DNA of 64,000 nucleotides from Chryseobacterium sp. LJ668 (GTDB lineage Bacteria > Bacteroidota > Bacteroidia > Flavobacteriales > Weeksellaceae). The translations under genes and the position numbers were made by a program. The notes below the pieces were generated by a model. It saw only the letters and a program-made list of their open reading frames with translations, ran no database searches and had not been told where the DNA came from. Shown piece by piece: positions 51,033 to 60,487 of the stretch. The stretch spans positions 496,001 through 560,000 of the forward strand of contig NZ_CP080443.1 of assembly GCF_019613955.1 (NCBI RefSeq). Direction: 5' to 3'. Positions within the stretch are counted from its first letter, which is position 1; each line of letters opens with the position of its first letter.

Positions 51033-52238
51033 ATGGAATTAATACACAGAAACTTGGCCATCGGAATTCACGATGCTCTACAAGAAACCTTTTTTGAGAA
51101 AAATAAATACGCCGACAAAGTAATTGAAAGACTTTTAAAGGCTCACAGAAAGTGGGGAAGCCAGGACAGAGCAGTTGTTTCAGAGATTTTCTACAATATC
51201 ATTCGTTGGAAAAGACGACTTGAATATTATATGGGTGAAAGCGTAAAACCTGATAACATTTACAAATTAATTGTTGCTTACTGTCTGTACAGCAAAACCA
51301 ATTACAAAAGATTTGAAGAGTTTGAAGGCATCAAAATCGCTGACATTACGACCAAATTGAAAAAAGGAACGGTTCCTACAAAATCTATAGAATATTCAAT
51401 TCCTGAATGGCTGGCTGAAACTTTAGAAAAAGAATTAGGCCCCATCTGGGAAAAAGAAATGAAGGCTTTGAATGAGCAGGCTCCTACTGTTTTGAGAGCA
51501 AATTCTCTGAAAACTTCAGCAAAAGAGCTTATTTCTGACCTTGCAGTTGAAAATGTCGTTGCTTACACTATAAAAAATTATCCTGACGCTGTGCAGCTAG
51601 AAGAAAAAAAGAACGTTTTTCTTACCAGCGCATTCAAAGACGGATTATTTGAAGTACAGGATGCTACCTCTCAGAAAATTGGTTATTTTCTTGATGTAAA
51701 AGAAGGCCAGAGAGTGGTTGACGTTTGCGCAGGAGCAGGTGGAAAAACACTTCACTTAGCCGCGTTGATGGGAAATAAAGGTCAGATTATCGCTTTAGAT
51801 ATTTACGAATGGAAATTGGCTGAGCTAAAGCGTCGTGCAAAAAGAGCCGGAGCGCACAATATCGAAACGCGTATGATTTCTGACAACAAAGTGATCAAAC
51901 GTCTTCACGAGACTGCAGACAGGTTATTAATTGACGCACCTTGTTCAGGTTTGGGAGTTTTAAAAAGAAACCCGGACAGCAAATGGAAAATCGATCAGGC
52001 TTTCATCGACAGAATCAAAAAAGAACAGCAGCAGATCATTCAGGATTATTCTAAAATCCTTAAAAAAGGCGGAAAAATGGTGTATGCTACGTGTTCTATT
52101 CTTCCTTCTGAAAATAACGAGCAGGTTGCTGAATTTTTGAAAAACAACCCAGATTATAAATTAATCAAAGACGAGAAAATAATGCCAAGTCAAGGCTATG
52201 ATGGTTTCTATATGGCTTTGATTGAGAGATTAGCTTAA
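51033..52238 (+). CDS. RsmB/NOP2-family RNA m5C methyltransferase
   Basis: 401 residues. An N-terminal NusB-like RNA-binding part (about 1-145), then the SAM-dependent core: VVDVCAGAGGKTLHLAALMG, IALDIYEWKL, LLIDAPCSGLGVLKRNPDSK and MVYATCSILPSENNEQV. The two catalytic Cys (APC and ATC) are present. Modifies 16S or other rRNA. Convergent with the unknown gene at 52263, with a shared hairpin. Confidence 0.94.
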   Translation: MELIHRNLAIGIHDALQETFFEKNKYADKVIERLLKAHRKWGSQDRAVVSEIFYNIIRWKRRLEYYMGESVKPDNIYKLIVAYCLYSKTNYKRFEEFEGIKIADITTKLKKGTVPTKSIEYSIPEWLAETLEKELGPIWEKEMKALNEQAPTVLRANSLKTSAKELISDLAVENVVAYTIKNYPDAVQLEEKKNVFLTSAFKDGLFEVQDATSQKIGYFLDVKEGQRVVDVCAGAGGKTLHLAALMGNKGQIIALDIYEWKLAELKRRAKRAGAHNIETRMISDNKVIKRLHETADRLLIDAPCSGLGVLKRNPDSKWKIDQAFIDRIKKEQQQIIQDYSKILKKGGKMVYATCSILPSENNEQVAEFLKNNPDYKLIKDEKIMPSQGYDGFYMALIERLA

Positions 52239-52257
52239 ATTCATCTCACATATACAA

Positions 52258-52288
52258 ACAAACTACTCTATTTTTTGGAGTAGTTTTT
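52258..52288. terminator. Hairpin between convergent genes
   Basis: AAACTACTC (52260-52268) pairs with GAGTAGTTT (52278-52286) followed by T4; it overlaps the last codons of the minus-strand gene. Confidence 0.75.
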
Positions 52289-53213
52289 TGTTGATATTGT
52301 AAATATATATGGTCTGATCACGGTCATATAAAATAATTTTATTTCCTATTTTATCTTTTGCCAGAACAAGAGGATACCAACTTCTTTTGGTTTCAATTTT
52401 TATTTTTTGTGATCTATTTTCTTCTCTGCCATCAAAGTATGTAAAGGTTTCCATATCATGAAAAACCAAAAAGAAATAATAACTTGAAGAATAAATATAA
52501 TACTTAAAATCTTGAATTTTAAATTCATCTTTCAAAAAATCTCTATAAGGATTATCCGATTTAAATTTTTCTAAATTCATTCTAAAAACAAACTCGTTAT
52601 TATTCCACGATATAATTGTTTCAGAATCTTCTGTTACAATTATATCTTCTTTAATAATCTCATCAATCAATTTTGAGTTTTGATTTACAATTTTAGAAAT
52701 AAATTCTTGTGAGTTTGATAAGATTTTCATTTCCTCATCTTCATTATAAAAGTAAGGAGTGGAAACCAATGAATCGTTTATCTTCAGTTTATTTTGAATG
52801 GTATATTCTACCAACTTTAAAACATCGATTACATTTACTTTATCACTTATAATCCTTATTGCCAAACCTCTATTATTTGATTGTAGCAGAACTCCATCAT
52901 CCAAAACAGCAACTTTATAATTTGAATTACCACTTTCTAAAATATAGAAATCATTCTTGTTGTCAGCTAAGTAGGTTTTTCTTTCAATCATAATTGTATC
53001 TCGGTACCCCATTTTATCAGAAATAATTTTTGATAATTTGCCGATAATATGCATTTTTAGTTCTTCTGATTCGATTGTTTTTGTTCCAAAATTGAATTGA
53101 GAAATAAAATAGGTTTTAATATTCCCAAAATTTTCAACTTTAACTTTGGGTTTGTGAGCACTAAAATTATTTGAGGTAATTAAAAATATAAACAAAAGAA
53201 AAAGTCTCTTCAT
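52263..53213 (-). CDS. Secreted protein of unknown function
   Basis: 316 residues. Signal peptide MKRLFLLFIFLITSNNFSA. The mature part is charged and mixed alpha/beta (LKVENFGNIKTYFISQFNFG-like strands, then RGLAIRIISDKVNVIDVLKL). The last 80 residues are beta-rich with several Tyr/Phe and end IYIYNINKKLLQKIE. No known motif. AT-richer than its neighbours and monocistronic. Confidence 0.78.
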   Translation of the reverse strand: MKRLFLLFIFLITSNNFSAHKPKVKVENFGNIKTYFISQFNFGTKTIESEELKMHIIGKLSKIISDKMGYRDTIMIERKTYLADNKNDFYILESGNSNYKVAVLDDGVLLQSNNRGLAIRIISDKVNVIDVLKLVEYTIQNKLKINDSLVSTPYFYNEDEEMKILSNSQEFISKIVNQNSKLIDEIIKEDIIVTEDSETIISWNNNEFVFRMNLEKFKSDNPYRDFLKDEFKIQDFKYYIYSSSYYFFLVFHDMETFTYFDGREENRSQKIKIETKRSWYPLVLAKDKIGNKIILYDRDQTIYIYNINKKLLQKIE

Positions 53214-53323
53214 TAATGTTATCAGTTTAAAAATAAACGTATTTATTAGTTAAATGTTTTACAAATATATACTTAAATCAACCTATTCATATAAAGATGT
53301 TTCATTGTATATCAACTAAAAAT

Positions 53324-53331
53324 TATCTTTG
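53324..53331 (+). promoter_or_regulatory. -7 element of the PNGase F-like gene
   Basis: TATCTTTG, exact TAnnTTTG, 19 bp before the ATG at 53351. Confidence 0.5.
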
Positions 53332-53350
53332 CAAAAACCACTAAGATATC

Positions 53351-55015
53351 ATGATCAGATCATTACTACTCAGTTTTTTCACACTTTTATCAGTTTTAAA
53401 TTTCGCTCAGACCTACGAAATTCAATATGAAAGTTCATACAATGGGAAAGTTCAGCCTAACCAAAATCCTACAATTGTTTGGGTCAGTGAAAGTGAAAAC
53501 TACATTCTAAATTCGAAAACAAAAGAACAAAAAAACGAATATCCTTTTGAGATCAGCAAAATTGAAAAACCATCAAATACGATCATTTCTTACGGATTTT
53601 TAAAGCCCGGTGAAATCATTTCGACTTCCGATTCAGAAGCAATCGCTAAACAAAGTTTTGAATTTACTGATAAAACAAAAAAAATATTAGGCTATACCTG
53701 CAAAAACGCAGTCACAAAAATCAATTCAAACACCATTGAAGTTTGGTACACAAATGATCTTAAACTGAAAGGTGGCCCATCAAGTCTTGGACAAAATTTA
53801 GGTTTGGTTTTGGAAATAGAACGCAACGGAAATTCTGCAACCACAGCAACTTCATTGAAGAAAATTAAAAGATCAGGAATTGAAAGCATCATTAACAAAC
53901 CAATTTCTACAACAAATGTTTTAAGCTATAAAGATTTACTCTGGAAAAGCAGATTCACGACGTTAAAAGTTTTTGAAAATGAAATCATCAATTTCTCAGA
54001 TCAGTCCAAATCTGATGAAAATATTAAAAGATTTGCTAACGGAACAATTATTTTAAGGAAAATTAAATTTCCGAAGATTTCGCAGGGCGAAAGTATTTTT
54101 GTCGAATTGAAACAACAATCAAACGGCGATGCTTATGACAGAACAGGAACGGTATTTTTCATTTCGGAAGATAAATCAAAATCTTTTTTTGACGGATTGG
54201 AAAAAGGAATAAAAACGCTTCCACTTTATAAAAACGGCAACGGAAAACAATATTTCGGAGTCATTTCAAATGAAAATTATCAGCCGACGGTTGAACTGAT
54301 GAGATTCTTTACCGCTTTCGGAATCAATAAATTTAATAATTTAGAATTAAAAGATAAAACGTGGCAAACGGTGAGTCCGTTTCGTCAGGATATCACCGAA
54401 TTGAAGCCTGCTCTTTCTGAAAAAGAAATCTGGATGGGAACTTTTATCGGGAATTACGACAAGGGTGGTCACAAAGTGAGTCTAGATATTACCATTCATA
54501 AAAGTGATCAGACTGTCAATAAAAATAACAGAATAATTCCGCTTTTTAATACGACAAACATTATGGAAATGGCAGGACAGGATTATGCGACGATGTTTAA
54601 TAATGACAAAGGATTATTGGTTGAATTCACTTTAGAAAAAGACCTTACAAGTGCACAGTTAAGATATATCACCACCGGTCATGGTGGCTGGGAAAATGGC
54701 GATGAGTTTATTCCGAAAGAGAACTCAATCTATTTAGATGGAAAAATAACGTTCAAATTTACACCCTGGAGAACAGATTGCGGCTCCTACCGTTTATACA
54801 ATCCTGCATCGGGAAATTTTCCTGACGGATTATCTTCTTCAGATCTCAGCAGGTCAAATTGGTGTCCGGGAACGATTACAAACCCAAACTATATTAAGTT
54901 AGGCAATTTAAAAGCGGGGAAACATACTATCCAGGTGAAAATTCCTCAGGGCGAACCGGAAGGCACGAGCTTCAGCGCATGGAATATTTCCGGAATATTG
55001 CTTGGATCTGAGTAA
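53351..55015 (+). CDS. PNGase F-II-like peptide:N-glycosidase with an N-terminal GLPGLI-like domain
   Basis: 554 residues. Signal peptide MIRSLLLSFFTLLSVLNFA. Residues about 22-180 form a beta domain that resembles the Bacteroidota GLPGLI family and the extra N-terminal domain of the type II enzyme. The eight-stranded PNGase F core follows, with the catalytic Asp263 in GDAYDRTGTVFF (aligned to Asp60 of PNGase F, EWDR). The second jelly roll has ITTGHGGWENGDEF, RTDCGSYRLYNP and RSNWCPGT. Such enzymes release N-glycans from asparagine of eukaryotic glycoproteins. Exported, probably extracellular; monocistronic. Confidence 0.87.
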   Translation: MIRSLLLSFFTLLSVLNFAQTYEIQYESSYNGKVQPNQNPTIVWVSESENYILNSKTKEQKNEYPFEISKIEKPSNTIISYGFLKPGEIISTSDSEAIAKQSFEFTDKTKKILGYTCKNAVTKINSNTIEVWYTNDLKLKGGPSSLGQNLGLVLEIERNGNSATTATSLKKIKRSGIESIINKPISTTNVLSYKDLLWKSRFTTLKVFENEIINFSDQSKSDENIKRFANGTIILRKIKFPKISQGESIFVELKQQSNGDAYDRTGTVFFISEDKSKSFFDGLEKGIKTLPLYKNGNGKQYFGVISNENYQPTVELMRFFTAFGINKFNNLELKDKTWQTVSPFRQDITELKPALSEKEIWMGTFIGNYDKGGHKVSLDITIHKSDQTVNKNNRIIPLFNTTNIMEMAGQDYATMFNNDKGLLVEFTLEKDLTSAQLRYITTGHGGWENGDEFIPKENSIYLDGKITFKFTPWRTDCGSYRLYNPASGNFPDGLSSSDLSRSNWCPGTITNPNYIKLGNLKAGKHTIQVKIPQGEPEGTSFSAWNISGILLGSE

Positions 55016-55018
55016 AAC

Positions 55019-55052
55019 AAAACCTCCTTGCAATGTTATTGCAAGGAGGTAA
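55019..55052 (-). terminator. Strong hairpin after the PNGase F-like gene
   Basis: ACCTCCTTGCAAT pairs perfectly with ATTGCAAGGAGGT. The T-tract lies on the minus strand; on the plus strand the hairpin is followed by AAAAAC. It can still act as a 3' stabiliser. Confidence 0.6.
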
Positions 55053-55306
55053 AAACACAAATGATGAAAAAAAATTATTTCGAGCAACAAAGGAATGAAA
55101 AATATTTGAATTATTAATTACCATACATCAAGATTTTATAACTTTTTTTAATATTTCTCAGAAATTTACTATCTCGTTTACTGAAAAAATTTAAGATTAT
55201 ACGGAATAAATTTTAATTATAAATGATATTTTAATATTAAATGTATTTTTTAATTAAAAAAATAAACTGTAAGCAAAATTTTATTTTAAAATTTAAATAC
55301 TATTCG
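55053..55306. other. Gene-free AT-rich gap before asnB
   Basis: Very AT-rich DNA with stops in all frames; it presumably holds upstream control elements of asnB. No RNA gene recognised. Confidence 0.5.
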
Positions 55307-55314
55307 TAGTTTTG
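55307..55314 (+). promoter_or_regulatory. -7 element of asnB
   Basis: TAGTTTTG, exact TAnnTTTG, 19 bp before the ATG at 55334. Confidence 0.5.
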
Positions 55315-55333
55315 ATTTTAAATTAAATATAAT

Positions 55334-57001
55334 ATGTGTGGAATCGTATGCTTGTTTGATGCCAAACAACAAACCGAAATATTAAGACCTCAGGTTTTGG
55401 AAATGTCTAAAAAAATCCGTCACAGAGGTCCGGATTGGAGCGGTGTTTTTCAAAACGAAAAAGTTTTGTTTTCTCATGAAAGATTAGCGATCGTAGATCC
55501 TGCTTCCGGAAAACAGCCGTTGTTTTCTAAAGACGGTAAAATTGTTTTAGCAGTAAATGGCGAAATCTACAATCATCGGGAATTGAAAGAGGAATTTCAG
55601 GATTATGAATTTCAGACTAAATCCGATTGCGAAGTGATTATAGCACTATATCAAAAATATGGGAAAGACTTTATTGAAAAACTCAACGGTATTTTTGCTT
55701 TTGCTCTCTATGATATCGAAAATAACATTTACCTGATTGCCCGTGATCACATGGGAATTTGTCCTTTATATCAGGGTTGGGACAAAAACGGAAATTATTA
55801 TATCGCCTCTGAGCTCAAAGCTTTGGAAGGTATCTGCAAAACGATAGACACTTTTCTCCCAGGACATTATGTTTACAATATTGAAGGAAGCGAACTTCAG
55901 CAGTGGTACAGAAGAGATTGGGAAAATTTTGATGCTGTAAAAGATAACGTAACGGATATTCAGTTAATAAGAAAAAGTCTGGAAGACGCAGTGCACAGGC
56001 AATTGATGAGTGATGTACCTTATGGAGTTTTGCTTTCGGGAGGCTTAGACTCATCCATTATATCGGCAGTTACTGCAAAATATGCGAGACAGAGAATTGA
56101 AAGCGGCGACACTCAGGAAGCGTGGTATCCGAGATTGCACAGTTTTGCAGTGGGTTTGGAAGGTTCTCCGGATTTGGCAGCAGCAAAAAAAGCGGCAGAT
56201 CACATTGGCTCAGTTCATCATGAAGTTAATTTTACTGTTCAGGAAGGTTTAGACGCTATCCGTGATGTAATTTATCATTTAGAAACTTACGATGTAACAA
56301 CTATCCGCGCTTCCACACCGATGTATCTTTTGGCAAGAGTGATCAAATCAATGGGAATCAAAATGGTGCTTTCCGGTGAAGGTGCTGATGAATTATTCGG
56401 TGGTTATCTGTACTTCCATAAAGCTCCGAATGCCAAAGAATTTCATGATGAGACGGTAAGAAAATTGAATAAACTTCACCTCTATGATTGCCTTAGGGCT
56501 AACAAAGCTTTGATGAGCTGGGGAATTGAAGGCAGAGTTCCATTTTTGGATAAAGAATTTATGGATGTTGCGATGAACGTAAATCCTCAGGATAAAATGA
56601 TTGATAAAGCAAAAGGAAAAATTGAAAAATGGGTTTTAAGAAAAGCTTTTGAAGATCTTTTACCTGAATCTATTGCCTGGAGACAAAAAGAACAGTTTTC
56701 AGACGGTGTTGGATATTCATGGATCGATACTTTGAAAGAAGTTGCAGAAAAATATGTGACCGATGAGATGATGGCAAATGCAAAATTCAGATTTCCTCTC
56801 AACACACCTCAAAATAAAGAAGAATACCGTTACAGAACAATTTTTGAAGAACATTTTCCAAGCGAAACGGCGGCAGCGACTGTACCTTCCGTACCTTCTG
56901 TTGCGTGCTCCACTCCTATCGCTCTAGAATGGGATGAAGCATTTAAGAAAATGAATGACCCAAGCGGAAGAGCTGTAAAAGTGCATGAAACTTCTTACTA
57001 A
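55334..57001 (+). CDS. asnB: Asparagine synthase (glutamine-hydrolysing) B
   Basis: 555 residues. The class II glutaminase starts MCGIVCLFD, with Cys2 as nucleophile, RHRGPDWSG and AVNGEIYNHRELK. The synthetase domain has GVLLSGGLDSSIIS (PP-loop), SGEGADELFGGY and GRVPFLDKEFMD. Makes asparagine from aspartate, glutamine and ATP in the cytosol. A terminator with a TTCG loop follows at 57019. Confidence 0.96.
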   Translation: MCGIVCLFDAKQQTEILRPQVLEMSKKIRHRGPDWSGVFQNEKVLFSHERLAIVDPASGKQPLFSKDGKIVLAVNGEIYNHRELKEEFQDYEFQTKSDCEVIIALYQKYGKDFIEKLNGIFAFALYDIENNIYLIARDHMGICPLYQGWDKNGNYYIASELKALEGICKTIDTFLPGHYVYNIEGSELQQWYRRDWENFDAVKDNVTDIQLIRKSLEDAVHRQLMSDVPYGVLLSGGLDSSIISAVTAKYARQRIESGDTQEAWYPRLHSFAVGLEGSPDLAAAKKAADHIGSVHHEVNFTVQEGLDAIRDVIYHLETYDVTTIRASTPMYLLARVIKSMGIKMVLSGEGADELFGGYLYFHKAPNAKEFHDETVRKLNKLHLYDCLRANKALMSWGIEGRVPFLDKEFMDVAMNVNPQDKMIDKAKGKIEKWVLRKAFEDLLPESIAWRQKEQFSDGVGYSWIDTLKEVAEKYVTDEMMANAKFRFPLNTPQNKEEYRYRTIFEEHFPSETAAATVPSVPSVACSTPIALEWDEAFKKMNDPSGRAVKVHETSY

Positions 57002-57018
57002 AGCAACAAAATTTATCA

Positions 57019-57046
57019 ATCCTGTATTCGTACAGGATTTTTTCTT
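57019..57046 (+). terminator. Terminator after asnB
   Basis: AATCCTGTA, TTCG loop, TACAGGATT, then T5C. Confidence 0.88.
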
Positions 57047-57109
57047 AAATAAAACCAATAATATTTGGATAATTTAACTAAGTATTAAACTTATTATCTA
57101 ATAAATAAT

Positions 57110-57117
57110 TATATTTG
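57110..57117 (+). promoter_or_regulatory. -7 element of the secreted unknown gene
   Basis: TATATTTG, exact TAnnTTTG, 27 bp before the ATG at 57145. Confidence 0.45.
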
Positions 57118-57144
57118 AAAAATTAAAAAAATCTTTGCTGTAAA

Positions 57145-57957
57145 ATGAAAAGAAACATTACTATTTTATTTGCTTTACTATCAGTGAGCTTCGCTTTCGG
57201 ACAAGGTAAATATGGAAAATATCTCAATTCTAAAAAGCTGGCTCTTACTTATAAAAGCGTAAAACCTGCTGAGAAAGACGACTACTATCAGCAATATTAC
57301 TGGTTGGTAAAAGCTGAACAGCTAAAAACATTCCCTCACCTTGCGGATATAAAACCTGTGGTTCTTTATAACTTTGTGAAAAAAGTAAATCCTCAGAACC
57401 CGACTAAAAAACTGGATGACAGAGGAAAAGAACTGAGAAAAACAGCAGAGCTATCTTTAGATCAATATTTCAAAAACAAAAATTTCCAGAATAACCAGGT
57501 ATTATTGCTTAATTTGGAAACGTATGTAGATCCTTCTCAAGGTGAATATTTCACAAAAGTAGATGCAGAAAAAATCAAGCAGTTGGTGCCAAAAGAATTT
57601 TTCGGTTTTGCTTCGTTAAATAAGAAAACGATGGAAGAAACCAATTATTACCTTTGGGTTGACAAGAAAAAAGACGAGTTCAAAATTGTAGACATCGTTC
57701 CTAGTGAAAAAGACAAGAAATTTTATGCTTCGCTGAAACAGTATTTACCAAAATATAAATTCGAGAAAAAATATATGCCGACTGTAAAAAAGGGAAGTAA
57801 AGCTGATAAAACGGACAAAGATTTCTTCTACATAATGCCGTTTGAGCGAAATGTAGACAACATCGAATACAAAACAGACGATTTCGAAACATTCACACTA
57901 AGCCAGGTAAAAAGAGAAGGTGAAGCGTGGATAGGAGTAGAAAAGCCTAAAAAATAA
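57145..57957 (+). CDS. Secreted protein of unknown function
   Basis: 270 residues. Signal peptide MKRNITILFALLSVSFAFG. The mature protein is Lys-rich and basic, with YYQQYYWLVKAEQLKTFPHL, LDQYFKNKNFQNNQVLLLNL and KFYASLKQYLPKYKFEKKYM. No known domain. Own promoter and terminator; asnB lies upstream and the exporter downstream. Confidence 0.82.
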   Translation: MKRNITILFALLSVSFAFGQGKYGKYLNSKKLALTYKSVKPAEKDDYYQQYYWLVKAEQLKTFPHLADIKPVVLYNFVKKVNPQNPTKKLDDRGKELRKTAELSLDQYFKNKNFQNNQVLLLNLETYVDPSQGEYFTKVDAEKIKQLVPKEFFGFASLNKKTMEETNYYLWVDKKKDEFKIVDIVPSEKDKKFYASLKQYLPKYKFEKKYMPTVKKGSKADKTDKDFFYIMPFERNVDNIEYKTDDFETFTLSQVKREGEAWIGVEKPKK

Positions 57958-57961
57958 ATCC

Positions 57962-57994
57962 AAAAGTCCTGTGAGATTTCACAGGACTTTTTTA
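57962..57994 (+). terminator. Terminator after the secreted unknown gene
   Basis: AAAAGTCCTGTGA pairs perfectly with TCACAGGACTTTT, loop GATT, then T. Confidence 0.88.
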
Positions 57995-58041
57995 ATGTTA
58001 TAAAATGGTTTTAAAATTGCTTTTAAAATCATTTCTTGCTC

Positions 58042-59445
58042 ATGCCGACCACCACATCTCCACGCCAGACCGTAAAAAAAGTTCTCCCTTTAATTTTAGC
58101 AACTGCGATCTTCATGCAGATGCTCGATTCTACGATTCTCAATACCTCCCTGCCGTCTATTGCAAGAGATTTAAAGGAATCTCCGCTGAATATGCAGAAT
58201 GCAATCATCAGTTATGTTTTGACATTAGCGGTATTCATGCCGGCTAGCGGATTTTTGGCAGACCGTTTTGGAACAAGGAGGGTGTTTATATTTTCTTTGA
58301 TCCTTTTCAGTTTAGGCTCGGTATTTTGCGCACTTTCCCAAAATTTAACACATTTGGTGATTTCAAGGGTGATTCAGGGAGTTGGCGGAAGTCTGATGAC
58401 ACCAGTAGGAAAATTAGCTTTAATTAAAACATTCAACCGAAACGAATTGCTTAAGGCGATGAATTTTGCTATAGTTCCTGCATTGATAGGCCCTGTTTTA
58501 GGTCCCTTGGTGGGTGGGTATATGGTCGATTACCTTTCGTGGCACTGGATTTTTCTGATCAACATTCCGATTGGGATTCTTGGGATCATTTTAGGTTTAA
58601 AATACATGCCGAATTACAACTCCAAAGAAACCGATTTTGATCTGAAAGGATTTATGATTTTTGCCGCAGCTTCTCTCCTGCTTTCCTTTGCACTTGAGCT
58701 TTTCGGAGATATGCAGAATATCACGCCGGTTTTGCTTGTTTTCATTTTGGGTTTTATGTTTCTGTATTATTATTACCACCATGCAAAAAAGGGAAAGAAT
58801 CCTATTTTCCCATTGAGTTTATTTCAGGTCCGTACCTTTCGTGTAGGTATTTTGGGAAATCTTGCAACACGTTTAGGAATCAGCTCTGTTCCTTTGTTAT
58901 TGCCTTTGATGATTCAGATTGCGTACGGCCAATCCGCAGTTATTTCAGGATGGATTATTGCCCCGATGGCGCTGACTGCAATGTTCGGAAAATCATCTGT
59001 CATTAGAATCTTAAATAAATTTGGCTACAAAAGAACCTTGATGGTGAATACATTTATTATTGGAATTTTAATCTGCTGTCTTGCCATTCCGGATATTCAT
59101 ACCTCAATTTTTTGGTTTGTGCCGGTAATTGCCATTTTAGGATTTTTCAATTCGATACAGTTTACATCAATGAACACCATCTCTATTGCAGATCTACGTA
59201 ATTTCCAGACCAGCAGCGGAAATTCTCTGATTTCGGTCAATCAGCAATTAGCTATCGGTTTCGGAATTGCATTTGGTCTGATTGTTTTAAAAATTTACGA
59301 AAACAGCCCCGAACTTATCAAAGATGAAACACACAACGCATTCCGCTTAACATTTCTTACAGTCGGAATTCTGACCATTTTGTCAAGTTTGGTTTTCAGA
59401 AGACTGCATGTTTCCGATGGCCGTAATATGAAATCAGAAGCTTAG
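58042..59445 (+). CDS. DHA2-family MFS multidrug exporter (EmrB/QacA type)
   Basis: 467 residues from MPTTTSPRQTVKKVLP; an in-frame TTG at 58036 adds two residues. About 13-14 membrane helices. Signature pieces: MLDSTILNTSLPSIARDL (helix 1), GFLADRFGTRRVF (motif A), RVIQGVGGSLMTPVGKLAL (motif B) and GPVLGPLVGGYMVDYLSWHW (motif C, antiporter). Inner-membrane proton-drug antiporter, substrate unknown. No EmrA partner is adjacent. Convergent neighbours absent; no clear terminator. Confidence 0.93.
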   Translation: MPTTTSPRQTVKKVLPLILATAIFMQMLDSTILNTSLPSIARDLKESPLNMQNAIISYVLTLAVFMPASGFLADRFGTRRVFIFSLILFSLGSVFCALSQNLTHLVISRVIQGVGGSLMTPVGKLALIKTFNRNELLKAMNFAIVPALIGPVLGPLVGGYMVDYLSWHWIFLINIPIGILGIILGLKYMPNYNSKETDFDLKGFMIFAAASLLLSFALELFGDMQNITPVLLVFILGFMFLYYYYHHAKKGKNPIFPLSLFQVRTFRVGILGNLATRLGISSVPLLLPLMIQIAYGQSAVISGWIIAPMALTAMFGKSSVIRILNKFGYKRTLMVNTFIIGILICCLAIPDIHTSIFWFVPVIAILGFFNSIQFTSMNTISIADLRNFQTSSGNSLISVNQQLAIGFGIAFGLIVLKIYENSPELIKDETHNAFRLTFLTVGILTILSSLVFRRLHVSDGRNMKSEA

Positions 59446-59551
59446 CAGAGTATAGAGTAAAAACACTCCAAATCTAAAACTCTCAAACACCACAGCTTTC
59501 ACTCAAAACCACAACTTACCACACATCAATGGAATTCTCTTTTCACTGTCC

Positions 59552-59559
59552 TAATTTTG
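59552..59559 (+). promoter_or_regulatory. -7 element of the first pirin gene
   Basis: TAATTTTG, exact TAnnTTTG, 23 bp before the ATG at 59583. Confidence 0.5.
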
Positions 59560-59582
59560 TTTAAAATTAAAACAAGCATATT

Positions 59583-60458
59583 ATGACAACTAAAAAAGTA
59601 GAAATCATAGTTCCACCGAAACCTGCGCATTTTGTAGGTGATGGTTTTAGGGTGCATAATTTTATTCCGAGCGTTCAGAAACTGGATATGAAAAGGATGG
59701 ATCCTTTCATCATGCTCGATTATAATTCTAAGTTTCATTTTAACCCATCCGAAACTCCAAAAGGTGTTGGCGTACATCCGCATCGCGGTTTTGAAACCGT
59801 AACCATCGCTTATCAGGGAAAAGTAGAACATCACGATAGTGCAGGTGGCGGTGGAATCATCGGTCAAGGTGACGTACAGTGGATGACTGCGGCAAGTGGG
59901 GTTCTTCATAAAGAATATCATGAAAAAGAATGGTCTAAGCTAGGCGGAATTTTCCAGATGGTCCAACTTTGGGTAAATCTTCCTGCAAAAGACAAAATGA
60001 GCAAACCCAAATATCAGGCAATCTCTAATTCAGATATGAAAAAAATAGATCTGTCTGAGAATGGCTTAATTGAAGTTATTGCAGGAGAATTTAATGGTAA
60101 TAAAGGCCCTGCTTTCACGTTCAGTCCTGTCAATCTGATGAATGCTAAATTGAAATCGGGAGGAAAAGCAACCTTTAATTTTCCTGCCAATTTTAATACT
60201 GCAGCTTTAATTATAGAAGGTAGTATTATTGTAAACGGAGAAGAAAAAGTTCCGGTCAACAATTTTGTACTATTTAAAAATGAGGGCGAAAGCTTTACTC
60301 TTGAAGCAACTGAAGATTCAATAGTATTAATTATCAGCGGACAGCCTTTGAATGAGCCAATTTTTCCGCATGGGCCTTTTGTGATGAATTCGAGAGAAGA
60401 AATCATGCAGGCTTTTGAAGATTTTAATACCGGAAAATTTGGGTATTTAGAAGATTAA
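59583..60458 (+). CDS. Pirin-family cupin protein
   Basis: 291 residues. N-terminal cupin with VHPHRGFETVTIAYQGKVEH (HPH metal ligands), GQGDVQWMTAASGVLHKEYH (third His and Glu). The C-terminal cupin starts about 180 and ends PIFPHGPFVMNSREE. Bacterial pirins bind iron; some are quercetin dioxygenases, others bind partner proteins. A second pirin follows after a small GNAT gene. Confidence 0.93.
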   Translation: MTTKKVEIIVPPKPAHFVGDGFRVHNFIPSVQKLDMKRMDPFIMLDYNSKFHFNPSETPKGVGVHPHRGFETVTIAYQGKVEHHDSAGGGGIIGQGDVQWMTAASGVLHKEYHEKEWSKLGGIFQMVQLWVNLPAKDKMSKPKYQAISNSDMKKIDLSENGLIEVIAGEFNGNKGPAFTFSPVNLMNAKLKSGGKATFNFPANFNTAALIIEGSIIVNGEEKVPVNNFVLFKNEGESFTLEATEDSIVLIISGQPLNEPIFPHGPFVMNSREEIMQAFEDFNTGKFGYLED

Positions 60459-60487
60459 GTTCAGTTATAAATATAAAATTATATTTA

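Noticed and set aside
54908..55090. 60-residue minus-strand frame at the end of the PNGase gene
   Set aside because: Overlaps the conserved C-terminal domain in antisense; no support besides the odd hairpin orientation.
59526..59921. 131-residue antisense frame over the first pirin gene
   Set aside because: Opposes a clear pirin; composition looks like a reading-frame shadow.
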